Positions 42,261-51,103 are shown, counted from the first letter of the stretch. The stretch is 64,000 nucleotides of DNA from CAYMJV01 sp964390545 (GCA_964390545.1 CAYMJV010000004.1:1-64000); one strand, 5' to 3'. Made by a program: numbers and translations. Notes: generated from the letters alone by a model not told the origin.

Positions 42261-42723
42261 AAATGAGAGAGTTTGTAAACCCAGGGAGTCCAAAGGTTTC
42301 TTGGGGTTACTTTTTTTTGAGTGTATAGACAATTTGGGTAGTTTAAAGCAGTTTTTCTAGCTTTGGTGAAAAGATGGGGAAAAGCTTTGCGGAAGGGGAA
42401 CCTGTTGACGTCACCCCCTTTTCAATCGCCTTCCAGATATGGGTTCCCTACCGCCAGAGAAACTTGTCCTATTTTGCCTGGAGAACCTGAGTAGTACTTC
42501 CTCCAAATCTTGTTTTTCAATTTCTACTCTTCTATGCAACATTTCAAGTGATAATAAGGGGAATAGATCTGGGATTTTGATTTCTTTCCCATATCGCAAT
42601 CTTCAAAGAGGCGCGTATATTGACAAGCTATCCGCGGCATAGGATTGTGATCGTTGCTGGAAATGGCATCATCTTTTATGCTATTCTTTTCAATCTTGAT
42701 TAAGGAAAAAAGGAGGAGATCTG
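42261..42723. other. Intergenic region next to the tRNA fragment
   Basis: A 463-base stretch between the tRNA fragment and the CoA-transferase gene. No gene, integrase or repeat recognised; short frames here lack ribosome-binding sites. The last 50 bases carry AT-rich promoter-like sequence and the AAGGAGGAG site of the CoA-transferase gene. Confidence 0.4.
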
Positions 42724-43962
42724 ATGATAGACACTATTCACAACACGAGGCACAGGCCGATGCCTCTTGAGGGGATAAAGATAGTGGAATATGGGGTCTT
42801 CCATGCTGGTCCTGGAGCTAGTTCCATCCTCGGCGACTTAGGAGCCGATGTGGTGAAGATAGAGTCAGGGTCAGGCGATCCAGAGCGTTACTGGACCAGG
42901 TTGGGACGGATTGACATGTCCCTTCCGAGCGGGGAGAACATTTTTTTCCAGATATCGAATCGTAACAAAAAGGGGATCTATCTCGATATTGAAAAAGAGA
43001 AGGGACGTGAGATTCTCCATCGCCTGGTTAAAGAGGCAGATGTTTTTCTCACAAACCTACGCAAAAGCACCAAAGCCAAATTAGGCATTGATTATGACAG
43101 CCTGCGCCCGGTGAATCCTCAGATCATCCACGCCAATGTCTCGGGATACGGACCTGAGGGTCCGATGAAGGATCTCGGTGCTTTCGATCCTCTTGGCCAG
43201 GCCCGCTCAGGATTGATGTATGTGACCGGCGCGTCAGAGCCTGTCTTACTACACGGGGGGGTAATGGACCAGGCCACGGCCATCGCGGCAAGCCATGCTA
43301 TTTTGACTGCACTGCTCGTCCGGGAGCGCTCTGGAATGGGTCAGGAAGTCCATGTCTCCCTTTATGGCACGGGGCTTTGGCTGATGTACCCCAATATCAT
43401 GTTGTCCAATGTTTTGTCGCTTGGTCCGATGGATATTTCAGCTAACCGCTACGACCACTCTCCCCTACGCAACCTTTTCCGTTGCAAGGACGAAAAGTGG
43501 ATCATGGCTACACATCATCCCGAAGAGAAATACTGGCCTCTCTTCTGCAAAGCCACCGGCCAAACCGCCCTTCTTACCGACCCTCGGTTTAAGGATAACT
43601 CGGAAAGGAAGGTTCACTGTGCCGAGTTGGTTGCCATTTTTGACAAGGTTTTTGCAACTAAGACGCGAGACGAATGGGTGGAGATATTGCTCAAAGAAAA
43701 ACTGATGGTTTGCCCTGTTCTAAACATCAATGAAATTCAGGATGATCCTCAAGCCCGGGTCAACGACTATGTGGTCGACTTTAAGGACCGCCTCCTTGGT
43801 GATGTGACGATCCCTGGCTATCCCGTACACTTTAGTGCCAATCGAGCAGGCACCCGAAGCTTCGCCCCGACTTTGAGAGAGCACACCGATCTGGTCATGC
43901 ACCAGATAGGCTATACGGATCAGGAAATCCAGGAACTGAAAAAGGAAGGGGTGATTAAATAG
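42724..43962 (+). CDS. CaiB/BaiF family III CoA-transferase
   Basis: A 412-residue class III CoA-transferase. MPLEGIKIVEYG, GDLGADVVKIES, ANVSGYGPEGP and the catalytic-Asp block LGAFDPLGQARSGLM are all present, and GALTDPRF-like and VPVNT-like positions follow (LLTDPRF, CPVLNINE). It moves CoA between carboxylic acids such as carnitine, oxalate, formate or aromatic acids; nothing adjacent indicates which. It is the only gene in the segment bounded by the tRNA-Ala fragment and the intact tRNA-Ala. Strong AAGGAGGAG site. Confidence 0.92.
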   Translation: MIDTIHNTRHRPMPLEGIKIVEYGVFHAGPGASSILGDLGADVVKIESGSGDPERYWTRLGRIDMSLPSGENIFFQISNRNKKGIYLDIEKEKGREILHRLVKEADVFLTNLRKSTKAKLGIDYDSLRPVNPQIIHANVSGYGPEGPMKDLGAFDPLGQARSGLMYVTGASEPVLLHGGVMDQATAIAASHAILTALLVRERSGMGQEVHVSLYGTGLWLMYPNIMLSNVLSLGPMDISANRYDHSPLRNLFRCKDEKWIMATHHPEEKYWPLFCKATGQTALLTDPRFKDNSERKVHCAELVAIFDKVFATKTRDEWVEILLKEKLMVCPVLNINEIQDDPQARVNDYVVDFKDRLLGDVTIPGYPVHFSANRAGTRSFAPTLREHTDLVMHQIGYTDQEIQELKKEGVIK

Positions 43963-44535
43963 GGGAATGAAGAGTTGTGGCAATAAAAAATAAATTAAAG
44001 GTTCTCTTCAAAAAGTGCTTGTAATAACATGAAATAAAATGATGGCGCTGCCTTTTTTGTTTCTACATTTCAACCAACAATCTTCAATCCTCAGTTGTTA
44101 TCTTAAATGACCAATAGTAGACGTACTCCGCAATCTTGCCCCACCCTCCCAAGACGCTTCTCGTTGACTTCTCCAATCGACCCCCATATAATGCCTTCAA
44201 AGTTTAGGCCCTCCTTTGCTATCATCAGCTAAATTGACAAAATAACCTCTAACCATTAGGTGGATATAAGGTTTGGAGATGAATTCAAGACCCCATTTCT
44301 GAAAAGGGAATGGGGTTTTGTTTCATTTCTTGGGTTAAAGAAAAATACAGAGATAAGATTCTTGTATTGATAGGAGAAATAATGAAAGCATCTGAGGGTG
44401 TTATTTTGTTTAGTGTACTAAATATAGTATTTGGGATACTACTGATCTTGGATGTCAAATAGGAAGAGCGATGATAGGCTGTCTTAAATAGTATTGGCAG
44501 AGGAAAATGTGGCCCCATGAGCCACGTATTGAAAA
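43963..44535. other. AT-rich non-coding region before tRNA-Ala
   Basis: About 570 bases with visibly lower GC than the surroundings and no recognisable gene. The longest open frame (44285-44518, minus) has no ribosome-binding site and an unprotein-like composition. Located inside the segment bounded by the two tRNA-Ala sequences, it may be decayed element DNA. Confidence 0.45.
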
Positions 44536-44572
44536 AGAAAGGGTTAACCCGATCGAGTTAACCCTTTCTTTT
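44536..44572 (-). terminator. Terminator of tRNA-Ala
   Basis: AGAAAGGGTTAAC (44536-44548), loop CCGATCGA, GTTAACCCTTTCT (44557-44569), a 13-bp perfect stem. On the minus strand it follows the tRNA 3' end directly and is succeeded by a T-rich run. Near-identical to the hairpin at 42175-42211. Confidence 0.85.
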
Positions 44573-44648
44573 TGGTGGAGCAGACCGGGATCGAACCGGC
44601 GACCTCCAGAGTGCGATTCTGGCGCTCTCCCAGCTGAGCTACTGCCCC
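44573..44648 (-). tRNA. tRNA-Ala, anticodon CGC
   Basis: A 76-base tRNA with encoded CCA. The acceptor stem GGGGCAG/CTGCTCC has the G3-U70 wobble that identifies tRNA-Ala. D stem GCTC/GAGC, anticodon stem CCAGA/TCTGG with loop ATCGCAC (anticodon CGC, reads GCG), T stem GCCGG/CCGGT with loop TTCGATC. All stems pair. It sits between galU and the CoA-transferase segment, with its terminator directly downstream. Confidence 0.97.
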
Positions 44649-44654
44649 AAAATC

Positions 44655-44760
44655 TTGTTAGAGGTTACAGGTTGGAGGTTGAAGGCCAAAAAATCATTAA
44701 CCCATAGTAAATAATTAGTAAAGGATTTGCCTCAAACCTCTAACCTCTTACCTCAAACCC
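44655..44760. repeat. AGAGGTTA/TAACCTCT inverted repeat at the galU 3' end
   Basis: Left arm GTTAGAGGTTACAGGTTGG (from 44657), right arm with AACCTCTAACCTCTTACCTC (about 44736-44755). The right arm contains the galU stop codon, so the last residues of GalU (GLR) are encoded by the repeat. It may also stop transcription between galU and the tRNA gene. Confidence 0.55.
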
Positions 44761-45608
44761 TTTAGGTAGCGTTTTAGTTTCGGAGCGATCTCCGGTTGCT
44801 TTAGCCCAAAAGCGATGTTGGCTTCAAGGTATCCCCATTTGTCTCCCGCATCGTAGCGGTCGCCGATGAACTCATATCCGAAAACTGGCATCTCCTTTAT
44901 CAATTCCCTCAGTCCATTGGTCAACTGGATTTCACCTTTGCCATCCGGCGGAACTTTTTCTAACCTATCGAAGATCTCAGAAGGAAGGATGTATCTTCCA
45001 ATGATGGCCAGATTTGAAGGGGCTGTTCCCTGCTTCGGTTTCTCAATCATCTCCTCGACGCTGTAAATCCGCTCTCTTACTTTCTTGCCTTGAATGATTC
45101 CATAGAGGTGGGTTTCTGACTTAGGCACTTTTTGAATCGCGATCACGGCCCCTCCCATCTCATCGTAGACCTCCATCATCTGCTTGATGCAGGGGACCCT
45201 GGCATCGATCAGATCGTCGCCCAGCAGAACCGCGAAAGGTTCATTCCCCACCACCTTTTTGGCACAGAGGATGGCGTGACCGAGTCCCAAGGGTTCCTTC
45301 TGTCTGACAGAGACAAGCGTTACCATCTCCGAGATGTCCTGAACCATTTTAAGGAGATCTTTCCTTCCTTTCTTTTTGAGGTGATTCTCCAGTTCCACTG
45401 AAGTATCGAAGTGATCCTCGATAGAACCCTTCTCCCTTCCTGTGATGAGGACTACCTCTTCAATGCCTGCTGCGACCACTTCCTCCATGATGTACTGGAT
45501 GGTCGGTTTGTCAACAATGGGTAACAACTCTTTGGGGACCACTTTCGTGGCAGGAAGAAATCGTGTTCCAAAACCTGCGGCCGGAAGGACCGCTTTCTTT
45601 ATTTTCAT
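44748..45608 (-). CDS. galU: UTP-glucose-1-phosphate uridylyltransferase
   Basis: A 286-residue GalU making UDP-glucose from UTP and glucose-1-phosphate. The nucleotide-binding AVLPAAGFGTRFLPATKVVPKELLPIVDKP opens the protein, and VLLGDDLID, YGIIQG, IIGRYIL and YRFIGDRYDAG-type blocks follow. UDP-glucose feeds LPS, exopolysaccharide and, through GalT, galactose metabolism. The ATG overlaps the stop of the response regulator gene (ATGA), so it is translated from the same message as the two-component pair and galT. Confidence 0.96.
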   Translation of the reverse strand: MKIKKAVLPAAGFGTRFLPATKVVPKELLPIVDKPTIQYIMEEVVAAGIEEVVLITGREKGSIEDHFDTSVELENHLKKKGRKDLLKMVQDISEMVTLVSVRQKEPLGLGHAILCAKKVVGNEPFAVLLGDDLIDARVPCIKQMMEVYDEMGGAVIAIQKVPKSETHLYGIIQGKKVRERIYSVEEMIEKPKQGTAPSNLAIIGRYILPSEIFDRLEKVPPDGKGEIQLTNGLRELIKEMPVFGYEFIGDRYDAGDKWGYLEANIAFGLKQPEIAPKLKRYLKGLR

Positions 45609-45961
45609 AAGAGCCCCAGAAGTCTGCGAATGGTTGTTTTCAATTCCGTCAGGTCAGCGCACTTAACAATGTAGGCATCAGAAGCCCAGGTGGTCAAATC
45701 CTGTTTATACTCCCCATAGGCAGAACACATGATAATAGGTAGTTTTCGATCCAATTCCCGGATCCGCTTCAGGGTTTCAATACCGTCCATTCCCGGCATC
45801 TTGATGTCGAGGGTGATGAGGTCGGGTTTGAAGATCGAGACTTTCTCCAGGGCTTCTTCACCGTTCTTGGCCACCTCCACTGAAAACCCATCCTCTTCCA
45901 GTTCCTCCGTGTAGAGAAACCGGATGCTCTCCTCATCATCCACGATCAGGATCTTCTTCAT
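45605..45961 (-). CDS. Single-domain response regulator (CheY-like)
   Basis: A 118-residue receiver domain without output domain. Acidic pocket DDEE (about 8-11), phospho-acceptor Asp in LDIKMPG (about 52), Ser in CSAYGEY and Lys in YIVKCAD are intact. It lies between a sensor kinase gene (61 bases upstream) and galU (4-base overlap). It should be phosphorylated by that kinase and then act by protein contact rather than DNA binding; the target is unknown. Confidence 0.93.
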   Translation of the reverse strand: MKKILIVDDEESIRFLYTEELEEDGFSVEVAKNGEEALEKVSIFKPDLITLDIKMPGMDGIETLKRIRELDRKLPIIMCSAYGEYKQDLTTWASDAYIVKCADLTELKTTIRRLLGLL

Positions 45962-46022
45962 GAGTTCACCTCGCTTTTCATGAATACGCTAAGCGCCTGC
46001 CTACCGTAAACACTCTTCAAAC

Positions 46023-48359
46023 CTATTTCTTCTCCTCCTCCCGTGCTGCCGGGAGGGTGATGATGAAAGTCACTCCCTCTCCAGGGCGATTGTCCACTTC
46101 AATGAAGCCCTGATGGGAGACGATGATCTTGTAGACGAAGGGCAAGCCCAGACCCAATCCGGATTCTTTTGTAGAGTAGAAGGGGTTGAAGATATTGTGG
46201 AGATTCTCAGGATCGATCCCGCTTCCCGTATCCTCTACTTCGATCCGGACAAAAGTGGAACCATTCTTCGTAACAGGACGGACACGGAGAGAGAGCGCTC
46301 CTTTCCCCTTCATGGCTTCATAGGCATTGTTGAAGAGATTGGAGAAAACCTGTATGAGCTGCCGGTGATCTCCCTTGACTTTTGGAATCCCTTCCGGGTA
46401 TTCCTTGGTGAGTTTGACTTCTCCGCCATTAAGGTCTTTTGAGACCATTGAGAAGCTTTCTTCCAGAATTTCCTGCAGGTCTACCTCTCCAAAGGTCAGG
46501 GACTCCTTCTGGGTATAGTCTAAGAGGTCACTGAGAATTCTCTCCAGCCTGGAGACCTCAATCATGATTGTTTGGGTATATCGTTTTTCCGGGGCCTCGT
46601 CCGGAACGGACCGATAGAGACGGCGCGCAAACCCACCGATGGAGACGAGGGGGTTCCTGATTTCATGAGCGACGGTGGAGGAAAGTTCCCCCAGCGCAGC
46701 CATCTTTTCCTGATGGACGAGAAAAGTCTGGGTCTCTTTGAGCCTCTGATGGACCTCCTCCAGATTGCGGTAGAGGATGGCATTTTCAATGGCCAATCCT
46801 GCCTGAGTGGAGAACATGGTCAGAATTTTGATATCCTCATCTGTGATCGGATTTTGGTTGTAAAGGTTATCCACCAAGATAACCCCGATGACCTTTCCCT
46901 TTCCCCATAGGGGAACCGTGGCAAAGGAGTATACCCTGGGATCTCGACTCAGATGCTCTCCGACATGGCATCCGACTTCCGAACCCAAATGGCAACCTCT
47001 TTCACACGCGGGTTGAATCCAGGCCCCCTCCGATCGAGGAAATCGAATGTTAAATGGTCTTCCCTCAAGAACTGTTTTTGACAGAATACAGTCTTCCAGT
47101 TCAAGTGGAATGTGGATTCCCTTAACGATGGTATTCAAAGCGGAATTTTTGTCTTTAGAGAGATCGAGGTGGCCGATCAAGTCTGAAAGAATCCCTTTCT
47201 CTTTGGAAAGGGTTGTCCAGATTCTCCCCGCCTCTTCGGCATTATCGGGCCCCACCGCCATTGTTCCTTCAAGAGATCGGCTCTTCTCATTAACCATGAA
47301 GAGCATGGCTCGATTAAAGCCCAATCCTGCACCGATCGTGATGGCCGTTAGGGTCATCTGAATAATGTGCTCGAAATTGACCGTGGTCAGAAGGGCCTTG
47401 CTGAGTTCCCAAAGAATGGTCAGTTCTCTGACCCTCTTCTCATTCTCCCAGGCCAGCTGGGACGTTTTATAATGGGTCAACGCATTCTCAATGGCAAAGG
47501 ACATCTGGTTTGCCATGGTCAGCAGCAATTGGAAATCCCTTTCATCGAATTTGGAAGGATCGGTCTCCTTATCGTAGAAGGCCAGGGTCCCCAAAATCCT
47601 TTCTTTGGAACGGAGAGGAACACAGAGGATGGAGTGAATGGGATTGTCCATCCCGGAGTGATTGAGGAGAAAAGGGGTTTGAGTCATGAGAACCCTTTTG
47701 GCGATCTTCTCGTCAAGGAGATGCTGGGAGTAGTCTCCCAAACTCCACTGAACCTTTAACTCCTTGGTCGTCTTGTCTTCAACTCTCAAGACGCCCCCCT
47801 TGGCCTGAAGGATTTTCAAGCCGGTTTTGACGATCGACTCGAGGAGTTCTTCTAACTTCAAGGTGGAAGTGGCCACCTTTCCCATCTCATGGAGCGCCGT
47901 CAATTCAGACGAGGTCTGTCCCACTTTTTGTTGGAGATGAGAAAGCTGAATAGCCTCTCCCATTTCCTTTGTGACGAGGACAAGAAGATCCATCTCTTGC
48001 GGGGACAACGTTCGGTTCTTGGGGAAACCGATATAGAGGGTTCCCTGGAAGGTGTCCTTGTCAAAAAGAGGAAGACAGGCAAAGGGTGGGCGGACTAACT
48101 CCTTCTCTTTCGGATGGACCTGTTCCTGAGGGAGGGAGGATTCCTCTTTGATCCAAAAAGGTTTATTTTCTGAGGCGAGCCGCCAGAGAAATCCATTTTC
48201 GACGATCTTTTCTCGCCTCAGAAGAAGGGTTTGATCCGCCCCAAAAGCTTCATTGATCGCTTGGAGCATCTGGTCCAATTTATCCTTGATCGGAAGAGAG
48301 GTGGTGGAGAGATGGATAATCTTTGTCAGAAGCTCATAGGCATCGGGATGGTCAGACAT
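46023..48359 (-). CDS. Sensor histidine kinase with three GAF domains
   Basis: A 778-residue cytosolic kinase without membrane segments. GAF domains lie at about 15-140, 165-300 and 325-530. The kinase core follows: His565 in VAHEIRNPL, N-box FNNAYEAM, G1 DTGSGI, F-box NPFYSTK, G2 GLGLPFV. The third GAF holds an unusual cluster, Cys452, Cys456-His457 and Cys464-His465, suited to bind a metal, Fe-S or heme, or to respond to redox state. Between galT (7-base gap) and the response regulator (61-base gap). No PAS or input membrane domain. Confidence 0.92.
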   Translation of the reverse strand: MSDHPDAYELLTKIIHLSTTSLPIKDKLDQMLQAINEAFGADQTLLLRREKIVENGFLWRLASENKPFWIKEESSLPQEQVHPKEKELVRPPFACLPLFDKDTFQGTLYIGFPKNRTLSPQEMDLLVLVTKEMGEAIQLSHLQQKVGQTSSELTALHEMGKVATSTLKLEELLESIVKTGLKILQAKGGVLRVEDKTTKELKVQWSLGDYSQHLLDEKIAKRVLMTQTPFLLNHSGMDNPIHSILCVPLRSKERILGTLAFYDKETDPSKFDERDFQLLLTMANQMSFAIENALTHYKTSQLAWENEKRVRELTILWELSKALLTTVNFEHIIQMTLTAITIGAGLGFNRAMLFMVNEKSRSLEGTMAVGPDNAEEAGRIWTTLSKEKGILSDLIGHLDLSKDKNSALNTIVKGIHIPLELEDCILSKTVLEGRPFNIRFPRSEGAWIQPACERGCHLGSEVGCHVGEHLSRDPRVYSFATVPLWGKGKVIGVILVDNLYNQNPITDEDIKILTMFSTQAGLAIENAILYRNLEEVHQRLKETQTFLVHQEKMAALGELSSTVAHEIRNPLVSIGGFARRLYRSVPDEAPEKRYTQTIMIEVSRLERILSDLLDYTQKESLTFGEVDLQEILEESFSMVSKDLNGGEVKLTKEYPEGIPKVKGDHRQLIQVFSNLFNNAYEAMKGKGALSLRVRPVTKNGSTFVRIEVEDTGSGIDPENLHNIFNPFYSTKESGLGLGLPFVYKIIVSHQGFIEVDNRPGEGVTFIITLPAAREEEKK

Positions 48360-48365
48360 GGCGAA

Positions 48366-49361
48366 CTACTTTGCCTCTCTCAAATACTCCGCAGCCTCTT
48401 CAGGAGGGGTCGGGTTGATGTAAAACCCCGTCCCCCATTCAAACCCAGCAACCTTGGTCAGCTTGGGCATGATTTCGAAATGCCAATGGTAATGCTCTGC
48501 TTCCAATCCCGAAAAGGAGGAGGTGTGAATCACGTAGTTATAGGGCGGGTCGTTCAGAACCCGATTCATCCTGCTGAGCGTCTCGGAAAGGATCTGGGCA
48601 GCCTGCTCATAGAGGGAGGAATTCATATGCTCATAACTGGAGTAATGGGTTTTGGGAAGAATCCATGTCTCAAAGGGAAATCGAGAAGCAAAAGGAGCCA
48701 CCGAGATGAAGGCATTATTTTCGAGGATGAGGCGGCTCTTCTGTTGAATCTCCTGGCGGATGATATCACAGAAGACGCACCGGTCTTTATAATTGAAATA
48801 ATTTTTCGCCCCCTCGATCTCTTCAACCACTCGCCTGGGGATGATGGGGAGAGCGATGATCTGGGAGTGGGAATGTTCCAGAGAAGCCCCTGCTGCCACT
48901 CCATGGTTCTTAAATACGAGAACATATCGGAGCCGTTGATCATTCTTGAGATCGGCAATCCGGTCTCGGTAGGCTGTCAGGACATGTGCTACCCCCTTGA
49001 GACGCATGGTGGCCAAGGTTTCATGGTGGCGGGGTGTTTCAATGACCACCTCGTGGGCCCCGATTCCGTTCATCTTGTCGTAGATCCCCTCGCCTTCACG
49101 ATTTAAATCTCCTTCGATCCGGAGGGCCGGGAACTTATTGGACACGACACGAAGTGTCCATCCAGGGGAGTTCGGTGGAGTCCCGTTATCCCTGTAGGCA
49201 ATGATCTCCGGTGGCGTCCGATCTTCATTCCCCTCACAGAGGGGACAAAAACCACCCATCGGCTTTCGCTCTTCGGGCACGAAATCCGAGGGTCTCCTGC
49301 TTCTCTCGGTGGAGATGATCACCCATCTTCCGTGTATTGGATCTTTTCTCAGTTCGGGCAT
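48366..49361 (-). CDS. galT: Galactose-1-phosphate uridylyltransferase
   Basis: A 331-residue GalT-type HIT-superfamily transferase. ELRKDPIHGRWVIIS opens it, CPLCEGNE carries the zinc cysteines, FKNHGVAAGASLEHSHSQIIALP gives the second zinc and substrate site, and AEHYHWHFEIMP holds the catalytic His-x-His. It exchanges UDP between UDP-glucose and hexose-1-phosphate, or acts as an ADP/UDP-hexose phosphorylase-like relative. Encoded 24 bases downstream of dksA and 7 bases upstream of the kinase gene. Confidence 0.93.
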   Translation of the reverse strand: MPELRKDPIHGRWVIISTERSRRPSDFVPEERKPMGGFCPLCEGNEDRTPPEIIAYRDNGTPPNSPGWTLRVVSNKFPALRIEGDLNREGEGIYDKMNGIGAHEVVIETPRHHETLATMRLKGVAHVLTAYRDRIADLKNDQRLRYVLVFKNHGVAAGASLEHSHSQIIALPIIPRRVVEEIEGAKNYFNYKDRCVFCDIIRQEIQQKSRLILENNAFISVAPFASRFPFETWILPKTHYSSYEHMNSSLYEQAAQILSETLSRMNRVLNDPPYNYVIHTSSFSGLEAEHYHWHFEIMPKLTKVAGFEWGTGFYINPTPPEEAAEYLREAK

Positions 49362-49385
49362 GAAAGGTCTTCTTTCTGGTAGAAT

Positions 49386-49784
49386 CTAGGAGGGAAAGCT
49401 ACTTTTGACCTTTGTCCCCCTCTGTCGCTCGACCCGTTCTTGATCCTCTCTTTCGGTCTTGCATTCGATGCACAAAGTGGTGACCGGTCTGGCCATCAGT
49501 CTCTTTTCCGAGATGGGCCTTCCGCAAGATTCGCAGATGCCAAAGGTCCCATCGTCGATCCGATCCATAGCTTCCTTCACCTTTTGGATCAGTTTCCTTT
49601 CGCGGTCCTTGATCCTCAGAAGGAAATTTCGATCCGATTCCAAGGAGGCTCGATCCGTCGGATCGGGGAAGTCCCCATCATTCTCATGACGCATGTCACT
49701 GCATGCCTTTCCCGCTTCTTCCACAAGGTCATGAAGCCTTCCTTCAAGCAGTCCTTTAAAATAAAGAAGTTTCTCTTGATCCAT
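49386..49784 (-). CDS. dksA: DksA/TraR-type RNA polymerase-binding protein
   Basis: A 132-residue DksA. A coiled coil with the tip DPTDRA (the DxxDxA motif that reaches the polymerase active centre) is followed by a four-cysteine zinc finger, ICESCGRPISEKRL...CIECK. It binds the secondary channel and modifies promoter response with ppGpp. GGAGGAGC precedes the start. The first gene of the dksA-galT-kinase-regulator-galU run; co-transcription is likely from a 24-base gap. Confidence 0.9.
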   Translation of the reverse strand: MDQEKLLYFKGLLEGRLHDLVEEAGKACSDMRHENDGDFPDPTDRASLESDRNFLLRIKDRERKLIQKVKEAMDRIDDGTFGICESCGRPISEKRLMARPVTTLCIECKTEREDQERVERQRGTKVKSSFPS

Positions 49785-49908
49785 CTAAAAGCTCCTCCAG
49801 GAAAATTCAGACTCCCCAAAAGGAGGAGAAGTCTTTTTAAGTTCAATCAACAAATCATAATATATTTTTTCAAAACAAATCAAATGATAAATGGGGGGCG
49901 ACCTTGTC

Positions 49909-50877
49909 TCAGGAAACAAAATGGCAAGCGACGAGATGGGCCTCTCCTTCATCGAGGAGAACAGGTTCATCGGACTGGCACTTCTCTTTCGAGTGGGGGC
50001 ATCTGGGTTGAAAGTAACATCCTCTTTGTGAAGGGAGGATCCGGGGTTCTTCCTTGGCAAGAGCCTCTTCCTTTCTCTGAGCAGGATCGAGTTTTGGAAT
50101 GGCCCTGAGCAAGAGCTGAGTGTAGGGATGGAGGGGACGGCGGAAAAGATCCTCTCCAAAAGCCATCTCCACGATCTTTCCCATATACATCACAGCAATT
50201 CGATCACTGATGTGTTTGACGATTCGAAGGTCATGGGAGATGAAGAGATAGGTGAGACCTAATTGATCTCGAAGATCCATCAGGAGGTTAAGGATCTGGG
50301 CCTGGATCGAGACGTCCAAGGCAGAGACGGGTTCATCCGCGACGATCAAATCGGGATGAAGGGAAACAGCCCGGGCGATGCCGATCCTCTGGCGCTGTCC
50401 TCCACTGAACTCATGGGGATAACGGAATGCATCCTGGGGATGGAGCCCAACGTGCTCAAGAAGTTCTGAAACCCTCCGAATCTTTTCTTTCCCCTGGGCT
50501 ACGTGATGGACTTCCAGACCCTCTCCTACAATCTCTCCTACTTTCATCCTGGGATTGAGGGATTCATAAGGGTCCTGGAAGATGAATTGCATGGAAGGTC
50601 TTAATTTCCTCATGGACTCCCGATCGGTGCGAAGAATATCTTGACCTTTGAAGAAGACGTGTCCGGAGGTGGGTTCGATCAACCTCAGGATAGACTTCCC
50701 TGCAGTCGTCTTACCGCAGCCGCTCTCTCCAACCAATCCAAGAGTCTCTCCTTTCTGGAGGACAAAGGAGACACCATCCACCGCCCGAATCGGTTTCTTG
50801 TCCGAAGAGAAAAGACGTTCCCGGTAGAAATACTTTTTTAAATCTCGAACCTGAAGGAGAAAGTCGTTATTCGACAT
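49909..50877 (-). CDS. oppF: Oligopeptide ABC transporter ATP-binding protein, OppF type
   Basis: A 322-residue ATPase. The frame is open 105 codons upstream, but that extension is translated repeat DNA; the start chosen is MSNNDFLLQ. Walker A GESGCGKT, Q-loop FQDPYESLNPR, signature FSGGQRQR, Walker B LIVADEPVSALD, switch His ISHDLR and the cysteine-rich CYFQPRCPHSKEKC segment are intact. Last gene of the oppABCDF operon, 226 bases after oppD. Confidence 0.92.
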   Translation of the reverse strand: MSNNDFLLQVRDLKKYFYRERLFSSDKKPIRAVDGVSFVLQKGETLGLVGESGCGKTTAGKSILRLIEPTSGHVFFKGQDILRTDRESMRKLRPSMQFIFQDPYESLNPRMKVGEIVGEGLEVHHVAQGKEKIRRVSELLEHVGLHPQDAFRYPHEFSGGQRQRIGIARAVSLHPDLIVADEPVSALDVSIQAQILNLLMDLRDQLGLTYLFISHDLRIVKHISDRIAVMYMGKIVEMAFGEDLFRRPLHPYTQLLLRAIPKLDPAQRKEEALAKEEPRILPSQRGCYFQPRCPHSKEKCQSDEPVLLDEGEAHLVACHFVS

Positions 50878-50910
50878 ATATATCCATCCATGCCAAGAAC
50901 AATGCGTCCA

Positions 50911-51039
50911 AAATTCCAAATCACAAATTCCAAATCCCAAATAAGCACCAAATTCCAAATTCAAATGACCAAAAAGATTTTGTTTCGAATTTGGTTGATT
51001 GGGATTTATTTGAGATTTGGTGCTTGGAATTTGGTGCTT
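50911..51039. repeat. AAATTCCAAAT/ATTTGGAATTT inverted repeat (oppD-oppF junction)
   Basis: Left arm made of AAATTCCAAATC-type words ending in a GCACCAAATTCC word, right arm of GAATTTGG, GGGATTTATTTGAG and TTTGGTGCTTGGAATTTGG. Members of the same family occur at 52104-52165, 53290-53425, 58274-58470, 60559-60755 and, as a fragment, 62931-62960. The transcribed RNA could form a long imperfect hairpin. A CGCAATCCGCAATC word follows at 51090-51103, abutting the oppD stop. Confidence 0.7.
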
Positions 51040-51103
51040 CCATATCGCTATGCTCCATGCCCTATGCCTTTTTGTTTCGTATTCCGAATTCCGCAATCCG
51101 CAA

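Noticed and set aside
44285..44518. 77-codon minus-strand frame in AT-rich DNA
   Set aside because: No ribosome-binding site and no protein-like pattern; part of the non-coding region inside the tRNA-bounded segment.
43963..44535. Search for an integrase gene beside the tRNA-Ala
   Set aside because: No frame in this stretch or in 42261-42723 shows tyrosine or serine recombinase motifs, so the element call rests on the tRNA duplication alone.
44507..44707. Plus-strand frame with WSRPGSNRRPPECDSGALPAELLP
   Set aside because: It is the antisense translation of the tRNA-Ala gene, a well-known spurious ORF type.
50911..51039. CRISPR-like array from the recurring CAAATTCC words
   Set aside because: Words vary, spacing is irregular and the arms are inverted, not direct; this is a palindromic intergenic repeat.
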